Source: Chlorobiota bacterium (GTDB lineage Bacteria > Bacteroidota > Ignavibacteria > OLB7). Taken from it: a DNA stretch of 64,000 bases. How positions within the stretch are numbered: the stretch's first letter is position 1; the number at the start of each line of letters is the position of its first letter. The notes beneath the pieces were generated by a model. It searched no databases. It was given only the letters and a program-made list of their open reading frames with translations, and was not told the DNA's origin. Made by a program: the position numbers and the translations under genes. Below, piece after piece: positions 44,791 to 53,336 of this stretch. Location: the NCBI GenBank assembly GCA_028287785.1, contig JAQBOZ010000024.1:124001-188000 (forward strand), in the 5' to 3' direction.

Positions 44791-45282
44791 GACAATCGGG
44801 GAGAGTTATATTGATCGGACCATAATCATAAGGGAGCATAATCCGTGTATCTCAATCACCATGCCAGTTGATGGGGCACTCCAAAAAGTGGGGCCGGACG
44901 TTCATTTTGCGATGATCTCCGGGAGATGCGCGGCAAAGCGGCTGTCGGGGTCAACAGTGCATTGTGAATTCTCCCGTTGCTGATGGTAAGTTCTTCCCGA
45001 TCGATACATTCTCCATCCGATAAGCACGACAACCACTTCCCCGATCCCTGGATGCCGATGGCGCGATGTCCCGATCCGCCAGTGCCGGTTTCCCTTCGCC
45101 GTTCGCCGTTTTCCGCGCCGATTCAGCCGTTCCCACATGGTCCGATACGCTCTTTATCGTAACTTGACCCGATTCAACAGTACCCTCGCGAATCCGCCGG
45201 ACCGAACCCCTGCCGGGCGGTCAGGCCGGCGCGCGCGGGGCGATATGGTTCTCTGGATCAACCCTTCATTCAAGCATCATAG
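44791..45282 (+). other. Non-coding gap before smc
   Basis: The 492-bp gap lacks a supported gene. It must contain the smc promoter, but no clear box pair or ribosome-binding site is seen. Confidence 0.4.
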
Positions 45283-48200
45283 ATGTATCTCAGCAAGCTC
45301 GAAATCATCGGTTTCAAGTCGTTCGCGCATAAAACCGTTCTCAAGTTCGATGACGGCATCACCGCCGTCGTCGGCCCGAACGGCTGCGGCAAAAGCAATG
45401 TGATCGATGCCCTTCGATGGTCGATCGGCGAGCAGAAGGCCTCGGTGCTCCGCTCCGACAAGATGGAGAACGTGATCTTCAACGGCGCAGGCAAACGCCG
45501 CCCGCTCGGCATGGCGGAGGTCTCCCTCACCATCGAGAACACAAAGGGGATTCTCCCGACCGAGTACAGCGAGGTGACGATCACCCGCCGCCTGTTCCGC
45601 AACGGCGATTCCGAGTATCTGCTCAACAAAACCCAGTGCCGCCTTCGCGATATCGTCGACCTCTTCATGGATACCGGCATGGGGGCAAACGCCTACTCGG
45701 TGATCGAGCTGAAGATGATCGAAACGATCCTCTCCGACCGCGCGGACGAGCGCCGGAAATTGTTCGAGGAGGCCGCCGGCGTCACCAAGTACAAGGTCCG
45801 CCGTCGCGAGGCGCTTCGGAAGCTGGACTCCACGCAGCAGGATCTTGTCCGCGTGAACGATATCATCAAGGAGGTGGGCAAGAAGGTCTCCTCGCTGGAA
45901 CGGCAGGCGAAGAAGGCGGAGGAGTTCGCGAAGCTGGATGAGGAGCGGAAGCGGCTGGAGGTGGAGATCCTGGAACGCGAGTACAGCGCCACGGTCGGCA
46001 GGATTTCCCCGCTGGAGGTGCGGCTGGTGGAGGCGCGCTCGAAAAAGGAGGCGCTGGATACGCAGCTTGCCGAGGAGGAGGAGCTGCTGCTGGAGCTGGA
46101 GGCGGAGCACAAGGAGATAGAAGCGGCGCTTGGCGAGGCGCAGAAGGATGTGAACGCCATCAGCGGACGGATAGCGCAGGTGGAGCAGCGGCGCGCCGTG
46201 GCCGAGGAACGCCGCCGGTCGCTGAACGCGGTGATCGAGCGGGCGGAGCGCGACCGGATGGAGGCCGAGGGGGGAATCGAGGCGCTGGCGCACGACCGGA
46301 AGGAGATCGAGGAGGCGCTCATCAGGATCAGGGAGCAGGTGGAAGGGGCGGAGTTCGATCTTGAGAAGATGCGCGCCGAGGTTTCCTCCGCCGAGGGGGA
46401 GGTCAACGAGCTGCGCCGCCAGGCGAAGGGCTCGCAGGACAGGGTGATCGCCGCCATCAACCGGATCGCCGAACTGCGTGGCGAGGAGGAGCGGACCCGC
46501 GCGCGGATGGAGAATATCTCCGGTCGCCTTTCCCAGTTCGATGATGAGGATGAGGAGGCCCGGAGCGATCGCCGGCGGGCGGAGGAATTGCAGATGGAGA
46601 TCGAGGCGGAGCAGGCGGCCGCGCAGATCCGGCTGGACCGCGCGCAGCAGGAGTTTGAGGCGGGGCAGGAGGGAAAGGCGCAGCTTCGCTCGGAGATCGA
46701 TGAGCTTCGGGGCATGACGCAGGATATCCATAACGGCATCAATACGCGCCAGTCGAAGATAGAATTTCTCTCCAGCCTTGTCGATCAGGATGAGTCGGTA
46801 CGGTTTCTCGTTGCCCAGCCGGACTGGAGCCCGGTGGAGCGGATCACCGTCTCCGAGGCGCTCGCCACCGATGAACGTTTCCGGCTTGCCGTTGCCGCGG
46901 CGCTCGGCAGCGCGGCGCATTATCTGATCGTCCCGACGCTGGAGGATGCCAAGCGCGGCATGCACTCGCTTGCCTCCAACCGGAAGGGAAAGGTGACGTT
47001 CGTCTGTCTGGACCGGATTGCCATCGCGCCATCGCCGGCGCGGATCGACGGGGCCAGCGTGATCGGCTGGGCTGGGGATCTCTGCACGTCGGCGCCGGAG
47101 CATGACGCGCTCCGCCGGACGCTGCTGAACCACACGCTGATTGTCGAGACGCTGGAGGATGCGACCGGGGTTGTCTCCAGCGGCGCGGCCGAAACCGCGG
47201 TGACGCTGGATGGCCTGTTGGTGCGCGCCGGCGGCGTGATCCGCGGCGGCGGCCAGATGAAGAACGAGGGAAACACGATCGGCAAACGCGAGCAGATCGA
47301 ACGGCTGACCCGCGAGGCCGATGAGCTTCGCGCGCGTCTGGCGGAGCTTGAGGACCGGATAGCCCGCGTCACCGGCCAGCACAACGAGATCAACCTGGGG
47401 ATTCTCTCCGATGGAATCCGCAAGGCCCAGCAGGAGCTTGGTCAGGTGGAGAAGCGTCGCGCGCAGGTGGATTACGAGCTGGAATACGCCGAGGATCTGC
47501 TGGAGGAGCATGCGATCGAGCGGGGGAAGTTCGAGGAGGAGCTGCATCGCCTGGGCGGATTACTGGAGGGGACCGAGCCCCGTCGCGCGGAGCTGCGCGC
47601 CGAGCAGGAGCAGGCGGAGCGGGGCGCGCGCGAGCTGGCAGTTGAGCTGGAACGGGTGGAGGCGGGATTTGCCGAGCGGGCGAAGCTGCTGAACGAGGTG
47701 CAGCTTGCGCTTGCATCCTTCCGGAACGAGGAGCGGAGCGCGAAGGTGGAGCTGGAGAGGATCAGGCGCGATCGCGAGAACGCCGAGCGGATGATCGAGA
47801 ACCGTCGCGTGGAGCGGGAGCGGGCGCAGGAGGAGCTGGAAGTGCTGGAAGCCTCCATGCACGAGGGGGGCGATCAGCTTGAGAGCTTCAAGGCGGAGCT
47901 TGCGGAGGCGCAGATCCGGCGCGATCAGATCGTGAAGCAGCAGGCCGCCAAGCGCGAGGAGATCGTAAAGCATTCCGAGACGCTGCGCGAGGAGCGGAAG
48001 GGATATGAGTCGGCGATCGGGCAGACGCACGAGCTGGAGATCAAGATCAACGAGCTTCGCCTCCGCGCCGAGGCGATGGTCCAGCGCGGCCGTGATGAGC
48101 TGGAAGTGGAACTGGAGGTGAAGGATTATTCGAGCGATGAGACGGAAATCCTGATGGGGGCGCTCCGCGAGCAGCTCCGACAGATCAAGGGCCGGATCAA

Positions 48201-48864
48201 GATGCTCGGCACGGTGAACCTTCTGGCGTACGAGGAGTGGAAGGAGGAGAGCGAGCGGTTTGCGTTCCTGAAGGGGCAGAGCGACGATCTGCGGAACGCC
48301 GAGAAGACGCTGCTTGAGACGATCGAGGAGATCAACACGACGGCGCAGACGAAGTTCATGGAGACGTTCGAGGAGATCAGGAAGAACTTCGTCAGCATCT
48401 TCACATCGCTCTTCGCCGAGGGGGATGAGGCGGATCTGAAGATCGAAGAGGGCGATCCCCTGGAGGCGCAGGTGGAGATTATCGCAAAGCCGCGCGGCAA
48501 ACGCCCGCACACGATCGACCTCCTTTCCGGCGGAGAAAAAACGCTGACGGCGATCGCCCTGCTCTTCGCCATCTACCTGGTGAAGCCATCGCCGTTCTGT
48601 ATTCTGGATGAGGTGGACGCGCCGCTGGATGACGCGAACATCGATCGCTTTGTCCAGCTTGTCCGGCGCTTCTCGAAGGATACGCAGTTTATCATCGTCA
48701 CCCACAACAAGCGGACAATGTCCGCCGCCGACACGATGTACGGCGTGACGCAGGAGGAGGATGGCGTTTCGAAGATCGTTTCAGTCCGCTTCACCGAGAG
48801 CGTCAAACGCAACGGAACCCCGCGCAACGAAGAGCCGGAGGCAACTGCTGCTGCTGCGGCGTAG
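45283..48864 (+). CDS. smc: Chromosome segregation ATPase SMC
   Basis: The 1193-residue condensin-type ATPase organises and segregates the nucleoid as a dimer with ScpA/ScpB. The N-terminal head has MYLSKLEIIGFKSFAHKT and Walker A GPNGCGKSN. Long coiled coils (about 170-500 and 690-1020) flank a hinge (about 510-680). The C-terminal head has the ABC signature LLSGGEKTLTAIALLF and Walker B FCILDEVDAPLDDANI. The protein ends in an EEPEATAAAAA tail. Length and order are normal. No Shine-Dalgarno sequence is evident before the ATG. A palindromic repeat follows the stop by 6 bp. Confidence 0.97.
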   Translation: MYLSKLEIIGFKSFAHKTVLKFDDGITAVVGPNGCGKSNVIDALRWSIGEQKASVLRSDKMENVIFNGAGKRRPLGMAEVSLTIENTKGILPTEYSEVTITRRLFRNGDSEYLLNKTQCRLRDIVDLFMDTGMGANAYSVIELKMIETILSDRADERRKLFEEAAGVTKYKVRRREALRKLDSTQQDLVRVNDIIKEVGKKVSSLERQAKKAEEFAKLDEERKRLEVEILEREYSATVGRISPLEVRLVEARSKKEALDTQLAEEEELLLELEAEHKEIEAALGEAQKDVNAISGRIAQVEQRRAVAEERRRSLNAVIERAERDRMEAEGGIEALAHDRKEIEEALIRIREQVEGAEFDLEKMRAEVSSAEGEVNELRRQAKGSQDRVIAAINRIAELRGEEERTRARMENISGRLSQFDDEDEEARSDRRRAEELQMEIEAEQAAAQIRLDRAQQEFEAGQEGKAQLRSEIDELRGMTQDIHNGINTRQSKIEFLSSLVDQDESVRFLVAQPDWSPVERITVSEALATDERFRLAVAAALGSAAHYLIVPTLEDAKRGMHSLASNRKGKVTFVCLDRIAIAPSPARIDGASVIGWAGDLCTSAPEHDALRRTLLNHTLIVETLEDATGVVSSGAAETAVTLDGLLVRAGGVIRGGGQMKNEGNTIGKREQIERLTREADELRARLAELEDRIARVTGQHNEINLGILSDGIRKAQQELGQVEKRRAQVDYELEYAEDLLEEHAIERGKFEEELHRLGGLLEGTEPRRAELRAEQEQAERGARELAVELERVEAGFAERAKLLNEVQLALASFRNEERSAKVELERIRRDRENAERMIENRRVERERAQEELEVLEASMHEGGDQLESFKAELAEAQIRRDQIVKQQAAKREEIVKHSETLREERKGYESAIGQTHELEIKINELRLRAEAMVQRGRDELEVELEVKDYSSDETEILMGALREQLRQIKGRIKMLGTVNLLAYEEWKEESERFAFLKGQSDDLRNAEKTLLETIEEINTTAQTKFMETFEEIRKNFVSIFTSLFAEGDEADLKIEEGDPLEAQVEIIAKPRGKRPHTIDLLSGGEKTLTAIALLFAIYLVKPSPFCILDEVDAPLDDANIDRFVQLVRRFSKDTQFIIVTHNKRTMSAADTMYGVTQEEDGVSKIVSVRFTESVKRNGTPRNEEPEATAAAAA

Positions 48865-48870
48865 AAATCG

Positions 48871-48922
48871 GCGCGGGGCAGCGCCCCGCGCCCCAGGGAT
48901 TGCGCCCCTCCGGGGCTTGAAG
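48871..48922 (-). repeat. Five-copy palindromic repeat, copy 4 (reverse)
   Basis: This is a complete copy: GCGCGGGGC/GCCCCGCGC, a short spacer, then GCCCCTCCGGGGC and TTGAAG. It lies directly after the smc stop and directly before the possible small gene at 48926. Confidence 0.85.
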
Positions 48923-48925
48923 TGG

Positions 48926-49180
48926 ATGGAGAGGGGGATCGGCCTGCCGTTTTCCCTGGAAGGGCATACCGTGAGATGGGTCCGTAATTCCATCGAGGAG
49001 ATCAACCCCGCGCTCGGCAGGGGAATGATGAGCATGGGGGGAGGTGATATCGAGATCTGGACGAGACTGCTTCTCGGGTTCGGTGATTGCTGGGTTGGAA
49101 TCGAAAATGTGCTTGATGAGAATGGCTGTTGTTTTCATCGGGAAATGCCGGCCGGCGAGTTTATCGCGGTGCTTGAATAA
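48926..49180 (+). CDS. Possible small hypothetical protein after smc
   Basis: The 84-residue reading frame starts 4 bp after the palindromic repeat (MERGIGLPFSLEGHTVRW) and ends MPAGEFIAVLE. Third positions are GC-rich and the sequence is well mixed (SIEEINPALGRGMM, GDIEIWTRLLLGFGDCWVGIEN), so it reads like protein. It could be a decayed gene whose 5' end was replaced by the repeat. No ribosome-binding site is clear, and I do not recognise it. Confidence 0.4.
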   Translation: MERGIGLPFSLEGHTVRWVRNSIEEINPALGRGMMSMGGGDIEIWTRLLLGFGDCWVGIENVLDENGCCFHREMPAGEFIAVLE

Positions 49181-49306
49181 ATATATCGGCGGGTTTATTG
49201 ATCAATATGTTCCGGAATTACGATGGCAATGAGCCTGACCCGGATTGAGCCTTATCAACTACCTGCGCCGTCCGGATACCTGTGGAGGGCAATACGGATC
49301 GTGTCG

Positions 49307-49314
49307 TATCTTGC
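49307..49314 (+). promoter_or_regulatory. -7-like box before the cystatin-like gene
   Basis: TATCTTGC, of the same TAnnTTGC form as elsewhere in the window, lies 42 bp before the ATG at 49356. No good -33 box is present. Confidence 0.28.
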
Positions 49315-49355
49315 CCGCCTGTTTGATCGATAACATTCAACAACACGGAGCATCC

Positions 49356-49700
49356 ATGAAGTCGATTCAACGCATTACGGCAATGGTGGCATTGCTGGTG
49401 ATGATGGCCGCGGCCCGGCCCGTTCACGCTCAGGTGGCCGGCGGCTGGTCGAATGCCCCGGTCCGCGATCCGGGCGTCGTGGCGGCGGCCCGTTTTGCCG
49501 TGGAGGAGCACGGCCGGCAGGAACCGGTGACGCTGAAGAAGATCGTGCGCGCGCGGCAGCAGGTGGTGGCCGGCACGAACTACGAGGTCACGCTGCTGGT
49601 CAAGCGTGGCAAGGGGAGCCGCAAGGCGGTGGCCGTGGTATGGCACAAGACCGACGATACCTACAATCTTACGTCGTGGAAATGGGCGGGGGGGAAGTAA
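49356..49700 (+). CDS. Secreted cystatin-like (phytocystatin-type) protease inhibitor
   Basis: The 114-residue precursor has a signal peptide (1-26, ending PVHAQ). The mature domain has the cystatin landmarks: an N-terminal Gly-Gly (29-30), ARFAVEEH (45-52, like the LARFAV helix signature of plant cystatins), QVVAG (69-73, the Q-x-V-x-G inhibitory loop) and a C-terminal tryptophan region (TSWKW). Family knowledge says such domains block papain-like cysteine proteases. I infer periplasmic or surface protection. GGAG precedes the ATG. It runs directly into the winged-helix gene at 49712. The alternative is a cystatin-fold protein with another role. Confidence 0.75.
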   Translation: MKSIQRITAMVALLVMMAAARPVHAQVAGGWSNAPVRDPGVVAAARFAVEEHGRQEPVTLKKIVRARQQVVAGTNYEVTLLVKRGKGSRKAVAVVWHKTDDTYNLTSWKWAGGK

Positions 49701-49711
49701 GGGGGCGGCGG

Positions 49712-50761
49712 TTGCACGCACAACGGATTACGCATCACACGCTGAAGAAACCCGGCGATGTTGTACGCTGGCTGGGCGCTGTTCAGGCGCAGGATTATCA
49801 CGGATCACTCTGGGCGCTCGGGCTTCGTCTGCCGGATGCAACGGTGACGGATATCGAGCGGGCGATTGCGGAAAAGGAATTTATCCGAACGTCGTTCATG
49901 CGTGGGACCGTGCATCTGCTCCCGCCGGAGGATATTCGCTGGATGCTCCGATTGATGGCGCCGAGAATCCGCAGCCTGATCAACAACACCGCGCGATCCC
50001 ATAAACTTGGGCTGACCGAGGAGATCTACGAGAAGTCGAACGTGGTGATTGCCGATGCGCTCGCCGGCGGCAACGCGCTTACGCGACCGGAGCTTGGCGT
50101 GGTGCTTACGCGGGCCGGGATCGACGCCAGCGGATTGCGCGGGGCGCTGATACCGCAACGCGCGCTGGCCGATGGCGTGATCTGCTACGCAACGCGTCGC
50201 GGTGGAAAATCGATGCTGGTGCTGCTGGAGGAATGGGCGCCCCCCGGCGCGATGCTGGAAGGTGATGATGCGCTGGCGGAATTTGCGCGCCGCTATTTCA
50301 GGAGCCACGGCCCCGCCACCGATCGCGATTATTCCTGGTGGTCCGGCCTGACGTTGACCGATGCGCGACGGAGCCTCGCGATGATCGATCGGGAATTCGC
50401 CCACGAAATTATCGACGGGGAGACATTCCGGTTCTCAGCATCGGAAGGCGCGCCGACGGATATCGCGGGCATGGCACATCTGCTGCCGAATTACGATGAA
50501 TATATCGTCGGATATAAAAATCGGGATGTGGTGTTCGATCCATCCCATGCGAAAAGACTCGACGCGCGCGGGAATATCCTCTTCAATCATACGATCGCCA
50601 TCGGCGGGCAGATTGTCGGGACGTGGAAGCGGATCGTGAAGAAAGGGGGAGTGAGGGTAGTGCCGGACCTGTTCCGGGCACTGAAGCCCGCCGAACGGGG
50701 CGCGCTGGCGGAAGCGGTGGAGCGGTATGGGAGATTTCTGGAGATGCCGGCAGACTGTTGA
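49712..50761 (+). CDS. Winged-helix DNA-binding domain protein (HTH_42 / YcaQ-like)
   Basis: About 349 residues of the winged-helix family that includes YcaQ/AlkX-like DNA repair glycosylases. Family segments are VVRWLGAVQAQDYHGSLWALGLRL, FIRTSFMRGTVHLLPPEDIRWML, DYSWWSGLTLTDAR and LLPNYDEYIVGYKNR. I prefer the TTG at 49712 because AAGGGGG lies about 6 nt upstream. An ATG at 49682 overlapping the cystatin-like gene is possible. The last codons GCA GAC TGT TGA lie inside the repeat also found at 35786, so its C-terminus may have been rewritten by repeat insertion. Confidence 0.85.
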   Translation: MHAQRITHHTLKKPGDVVRWLGAVQAQDYHGSLWALGLRLPDATVTDIERAIAEKEFIRTSFMRGTVHLLPPEDIRWMLRLMAPRIRSLINNTARSHKLGLTEEIYEKSNVVIADALAGGNALTRPELGVVLTRAGIDASGLRGALIPQRALADGVICYATRRGGKSMLVLLEEWAPPGAMLEGDDALAEFARRYFRSHGPATDRDYSWWSGLTLTDARRSLAMIDREFAHEIIDGETFRFSASEGAPTDIAGMAHLLPNYDEYIVGYKNRDVVFDPSHAKRLDARGNILFNHTIAIGGQIVGTWKRIVKKGGVRVVPDLFRALKPAERGALAEAVERYGRFLEMPADC

Positions 50762-50839
50762 AGGATGTCATCTGCGGCGTTGTCCTTCACCGTTGGCTCA
50801 TTGCGGCGTCCGGGAGGACGCCTTACTCGCTCAGGTTCC
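50750..50839 (+). repeat. Dispersed repeat, second copy, overlapping a gene end
   Basis: The first 26 bases equal 35786-35811 and supply the last three codons and stop of the winged-helix gene. A GGCGTCC/GGACGCC hairpin lies at 50805-50822, followed by CGCTCAGGTTC as in the first copy. This copy carries about 34 extra bases before the hairpin. Confidence 0.8.
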
Positions 50840-50925
50840 GTGTGACTCAGGTTACATCCAGCCCTCCGGTTGACAGCACCATGCTCCATCGACAATCCTC
50901 TTCATGCCATCGTCATCAGAGGATT

Positions 50926-51540
50926 CTACGCGCCGTAGCCATCTTCCAGAAATTCATCATCCAGCGGAGTATTCAGCAGCAGAAGGCAACCATGCTCGCT
51001 GTGCGTGTCGATATGGATCTTGTCGGTCATTGAAGCCGTGTAATCGCCCGCCTGGAGGGAGTGTCCATCCACGTAAAGATCGCCTTCCAGCACCATGCAT
51101 TCCTCCAGTCCCATATGGCGATGCGCGGGATATGCGGTGCCGGGAGCCAGACGAACCAGCACGGTGGTACGCTTGCGCGCGTCATCGTGATAGAGGATCT
51201 TCATCGAAAATCCCGGAAGCCCCGGGTTCTGCCATTCGCCTTCATCGGCCATCACGAAGACCTGCTCTCCCGGCTTCAGCGCGCCGGGCGCCGGTGCCGG
51301 ATCGATCGCCGCCATCACCGCATCCTTCAGCGCACGTCGGGGGGCCGGCATCACCGAAGCCATCTCCTCGCAGAGCGCCAGCATCGTTTCCATATGATTC
51401 TCAAGTTCCTCCGCGTCCACGTCCCCGTTGATGATCCGCGCCTCGAATGCCGCCGCCTCCATTGGAGAAAGTGCATTCAGGGCGTATAACTCCGGCTGAT
51501 CCGCCGGGTTGTCAGGAGTGTTGCTGCCGTTCGTGTTCAT
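50926..51540 (-). CDS. Cupin-domain anti-sigma factor (ChrR-like)
   Basis: The 204-residue protein has a helical N-terminal part with the sigma-binding feature LYALNALSPMEAAAFEARI and a C-terminal cupin (YPAHRHMGLEECMVLEG, HIDTHSEHGCLLLLN) with metal-binding H-x-H-x4-E. ChrR-type proteins hold an ECF sigma factor and release it on oxidative stress. The N-terminal zinc motif H-x3-C-x2-C of that family is not intact here (NHMETMLALCEEM), so sensing may rest on the cupin. The start is ATG 51540, though 51585 is also in frame. It lies directly downstream of the sigma gene and is probably co-transcribed with it. Confidence 0.82.
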   Translation of the reverse strand: MNTNGSNTPDNPADQPELYALNALSPMEAAAFEARIINGDVDAEELENHMETMLALCEEMASVMPAPRRALKDAVMAAIDPAPAPGALKPGEQVFVMADEGEWQNPGLPGFSMKILYHDDARKRTTVLVRLAPGTAYPAHRHMGLEECMVLEGDLYVDGHSLQAGDYTASMTDKIHIDTHSEHGCLLLLNTPLDDEFLEDGYGA

Positions 51541-51702
51541 GAATTTGATAACTGCAATCGGGGGATGTGTGGGAACCTCCCACATGCGTCTGGAAATGGA
51601 TACGTAATTGAGCCGCTTCTGGTTTGCATCGGCCGTAATCCATCCGGCTGATGCCGGCTACCGGTAATCGTGGTATCGAGCCGGCTCGTGGCCGTGATGC
51701 TT

Positions 51703-52311
51703 TCAGGCGCCGGAGACTTCGATGTATGTCCCTGAAAGATATGATCGGAGTTCCTGCATTCCGCTCCGAATTCGGGTCTTGACCGTGCCGAGGGGGATAT
51801 CGGTGGCCGTGGCGATCTCCTGATGCGTGTAGCCCTGAAGAAACGCCATGTCGATCAGGTTCCGCTGCTCATGCGGCAGCCGCGCCAGCGCCCGTGAAAT
51901 ATATCCTGCCTGCTCGTTCTGGACCGTCTGACGCCAAGTGTTGTTATCAACATATTCGGCGGGAGGGGTAACATCGATATTTCCGCTGTCCAGGCCGGTC
52001 ACTTCGGATTTTCGCTGGCGGTAGCGCTTCGATCTGAGAAGATCGACCGATCGGTTGTGGGCCAGCCGCGCCATCCAGGTCTTGGGCGAGCCAAGCGCCG
52101 GCTGGTAGGTGGAGGCATTCTTCCAGATCTGCACGAACACTTCCTGGAGGATATCCTCGGCATCATCGGTATCGCGGACGACAGCGAGGATAATGCCGTA
52201 CATCAGCTTCGAAAATCGATCGTACAGGGTCGATATGGCCGCGGTGTTGTGAGCGGCCACGCATTCCAGAAGCTGGATGTCAGTGAAATTTCGTAGATGC
52301 TGATCGTTCAT
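51703..52311 (-). CDS. ECF-type RNA polymerase sigma factor
   Basis: This is a 202-residue sigma-70 family ECF factor. Region 2 shows LYDRFSKLMYGIILAVVRDTDDAEDILQEVFVQIWK. Region 4 shows LARLPHEQRNLIDMAFLQGYTHQEIATATDIPLGTVKTRIRSGMQEL. The ATG at 52311 gives the usual length, and the frame extends upstream to 52542 without conserved sequence. With the cupin anti-sigma gene it forms a stress-response pair, probably autoregulated from the region upstream of 52311. The closeness to ECF/ChrR pairs suggests singlet oxygen or peroxide as the signal, which is inference. Confidence 0.93.
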   Translation of the reverse strand: MNDQHLRNFTDIQLLECVAAHNTAAISTLYDRFSKLMYGIILAVVRDTDDAEDILQEVFVQIWKNASTYQPALGSPKTWMARLAHNRSVDLLRSKRYRQRKSEVTGLDSGNIDVTPPAEYVDNNTWRQTVQNEQAGYISRALARLPHEQRNLIDMAFLQGYTHQEIATATDIPLGTVKTRIRSGMQELRSYLSGTYIEVSGA

Positions 52312-52816
52312 AATGTGTGATAACCGGTATGCGCCGAGAGTCCACGTTCGTCCGTAGCAGGTCAGGACGTCCGTTCGTGGCCGAAAGTGGATCCGGGGGG
52401 AATGATCCGGTTCCAACCGCGGGCAGACATGCCGACGCGATGGAATCGAGTCAACTCTCGCAAAACGACGTGTTCGGAACACGGGACTCATTCCGCACGT
52501 CATCAAGCAGGAACAAAGATACGGCCTAAATCGTTCACGCAAACCAGTGATGTGTGGTGGTCCCGCCCAAGCCGGATGGCGGATCGCTTATCCGGTGCCC
52601 ATCGCCGGGGATCGGTTATCGTCGCAATCGGCGATACAATCCTTGCCCGTTCCCGTCCCGACATGCGCCGATGCCGATCCCTGGCTCGCGCCCCGGTTGG
52701 TAGTGACGCAGTTTGATATGGGGTTGATGATGATCGGAATCATGGAGAGCAGATGGCGTCTGTCATTCCAGCCCCATCGGTGCAAACCGGTTGCAGCACT
52801 GCCACGCCTCTGATGA

Positions 52817-52945
52817 TTTCAAGCTCCGCGGGAGCGTCCCATTCCCCCTGACTACAGGATGGTACGCTCCGATGGAGCTTGGAGAAGAAAGGAGCATCCC
52901 TCCTGCAACCGGCGGGCTCCTACGGAGCTTGGGGAGCGGGGAAGC
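52817..52945. repeat. Cluster of GCTCC/GGAGC palindromes
   Basis: There are three palindromes within 130 bp: CAAGCTCCGCGGGAGCG, ACGCTCCGATGGAGCTTGG and GGCTCCTACGGAGCTTGG. Each is a 5-bp stem around 3-4 nt with shared flanks, like repetitive extragenic palindromes, and distinct from the five-copy family. Confidence 0.65.
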
Positions 52946-53320
52946 AATGGCCAATGAATACTCATCGCCACTGACCGGATACCGCATTCAAACTGAGTCA
53001 CTACCCCCCGGTTCACATTTCCCACAACCACCGGCAACCGATTCCCGCCTCCCTCGCCGGCGGTTTCCAGTAGATGGCGGGCTGGCGAATTCCTTCCGGC
53101 GCTCGGCCGATCGTTATCGTCCAACAGGCCTATCTATATGAACACGCCCCGGAAAACGCAATAGCGTGTCTCTACGTGGATTCTTTTGCGGGCCTCACCA
53201 GCGGAATCCCCGCCTTGCAATCGACTCTCCTGAATGTTCGATAACACTGGATATGATGCCGGAAGGGGAGTGGATATCGATGCCCTTCCTGTTCGCTCGC
53301 GCGTGATCCGGAATTTTTTC

Positions 53321-53336
53321 CGTCGGCGTGCCGACG
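53321..53336. terminator. Tight hairpin in T-rich flanks
   Basis: CGTCGGC (53321-53327) pairs with GCCGACG (53330-53336). TTTTTT precedes it and TTCTTT follows. It is terminator-like, but no gene ends nearby. Confidence 0.4.

Noticed and set aside
45277-47547. 756-codon minus-strand frame opposite smc
   Set aside because: Its Leu/Arg-rich translation is the antisense of SMC coiled coils.
52791-53141. Open frames in the 52-54 kb gap
   Set aside because: They contain the palindromic repeats, are Pro/Arg/Ser-rich and lack starts with ribosome-binding sites or any motif.
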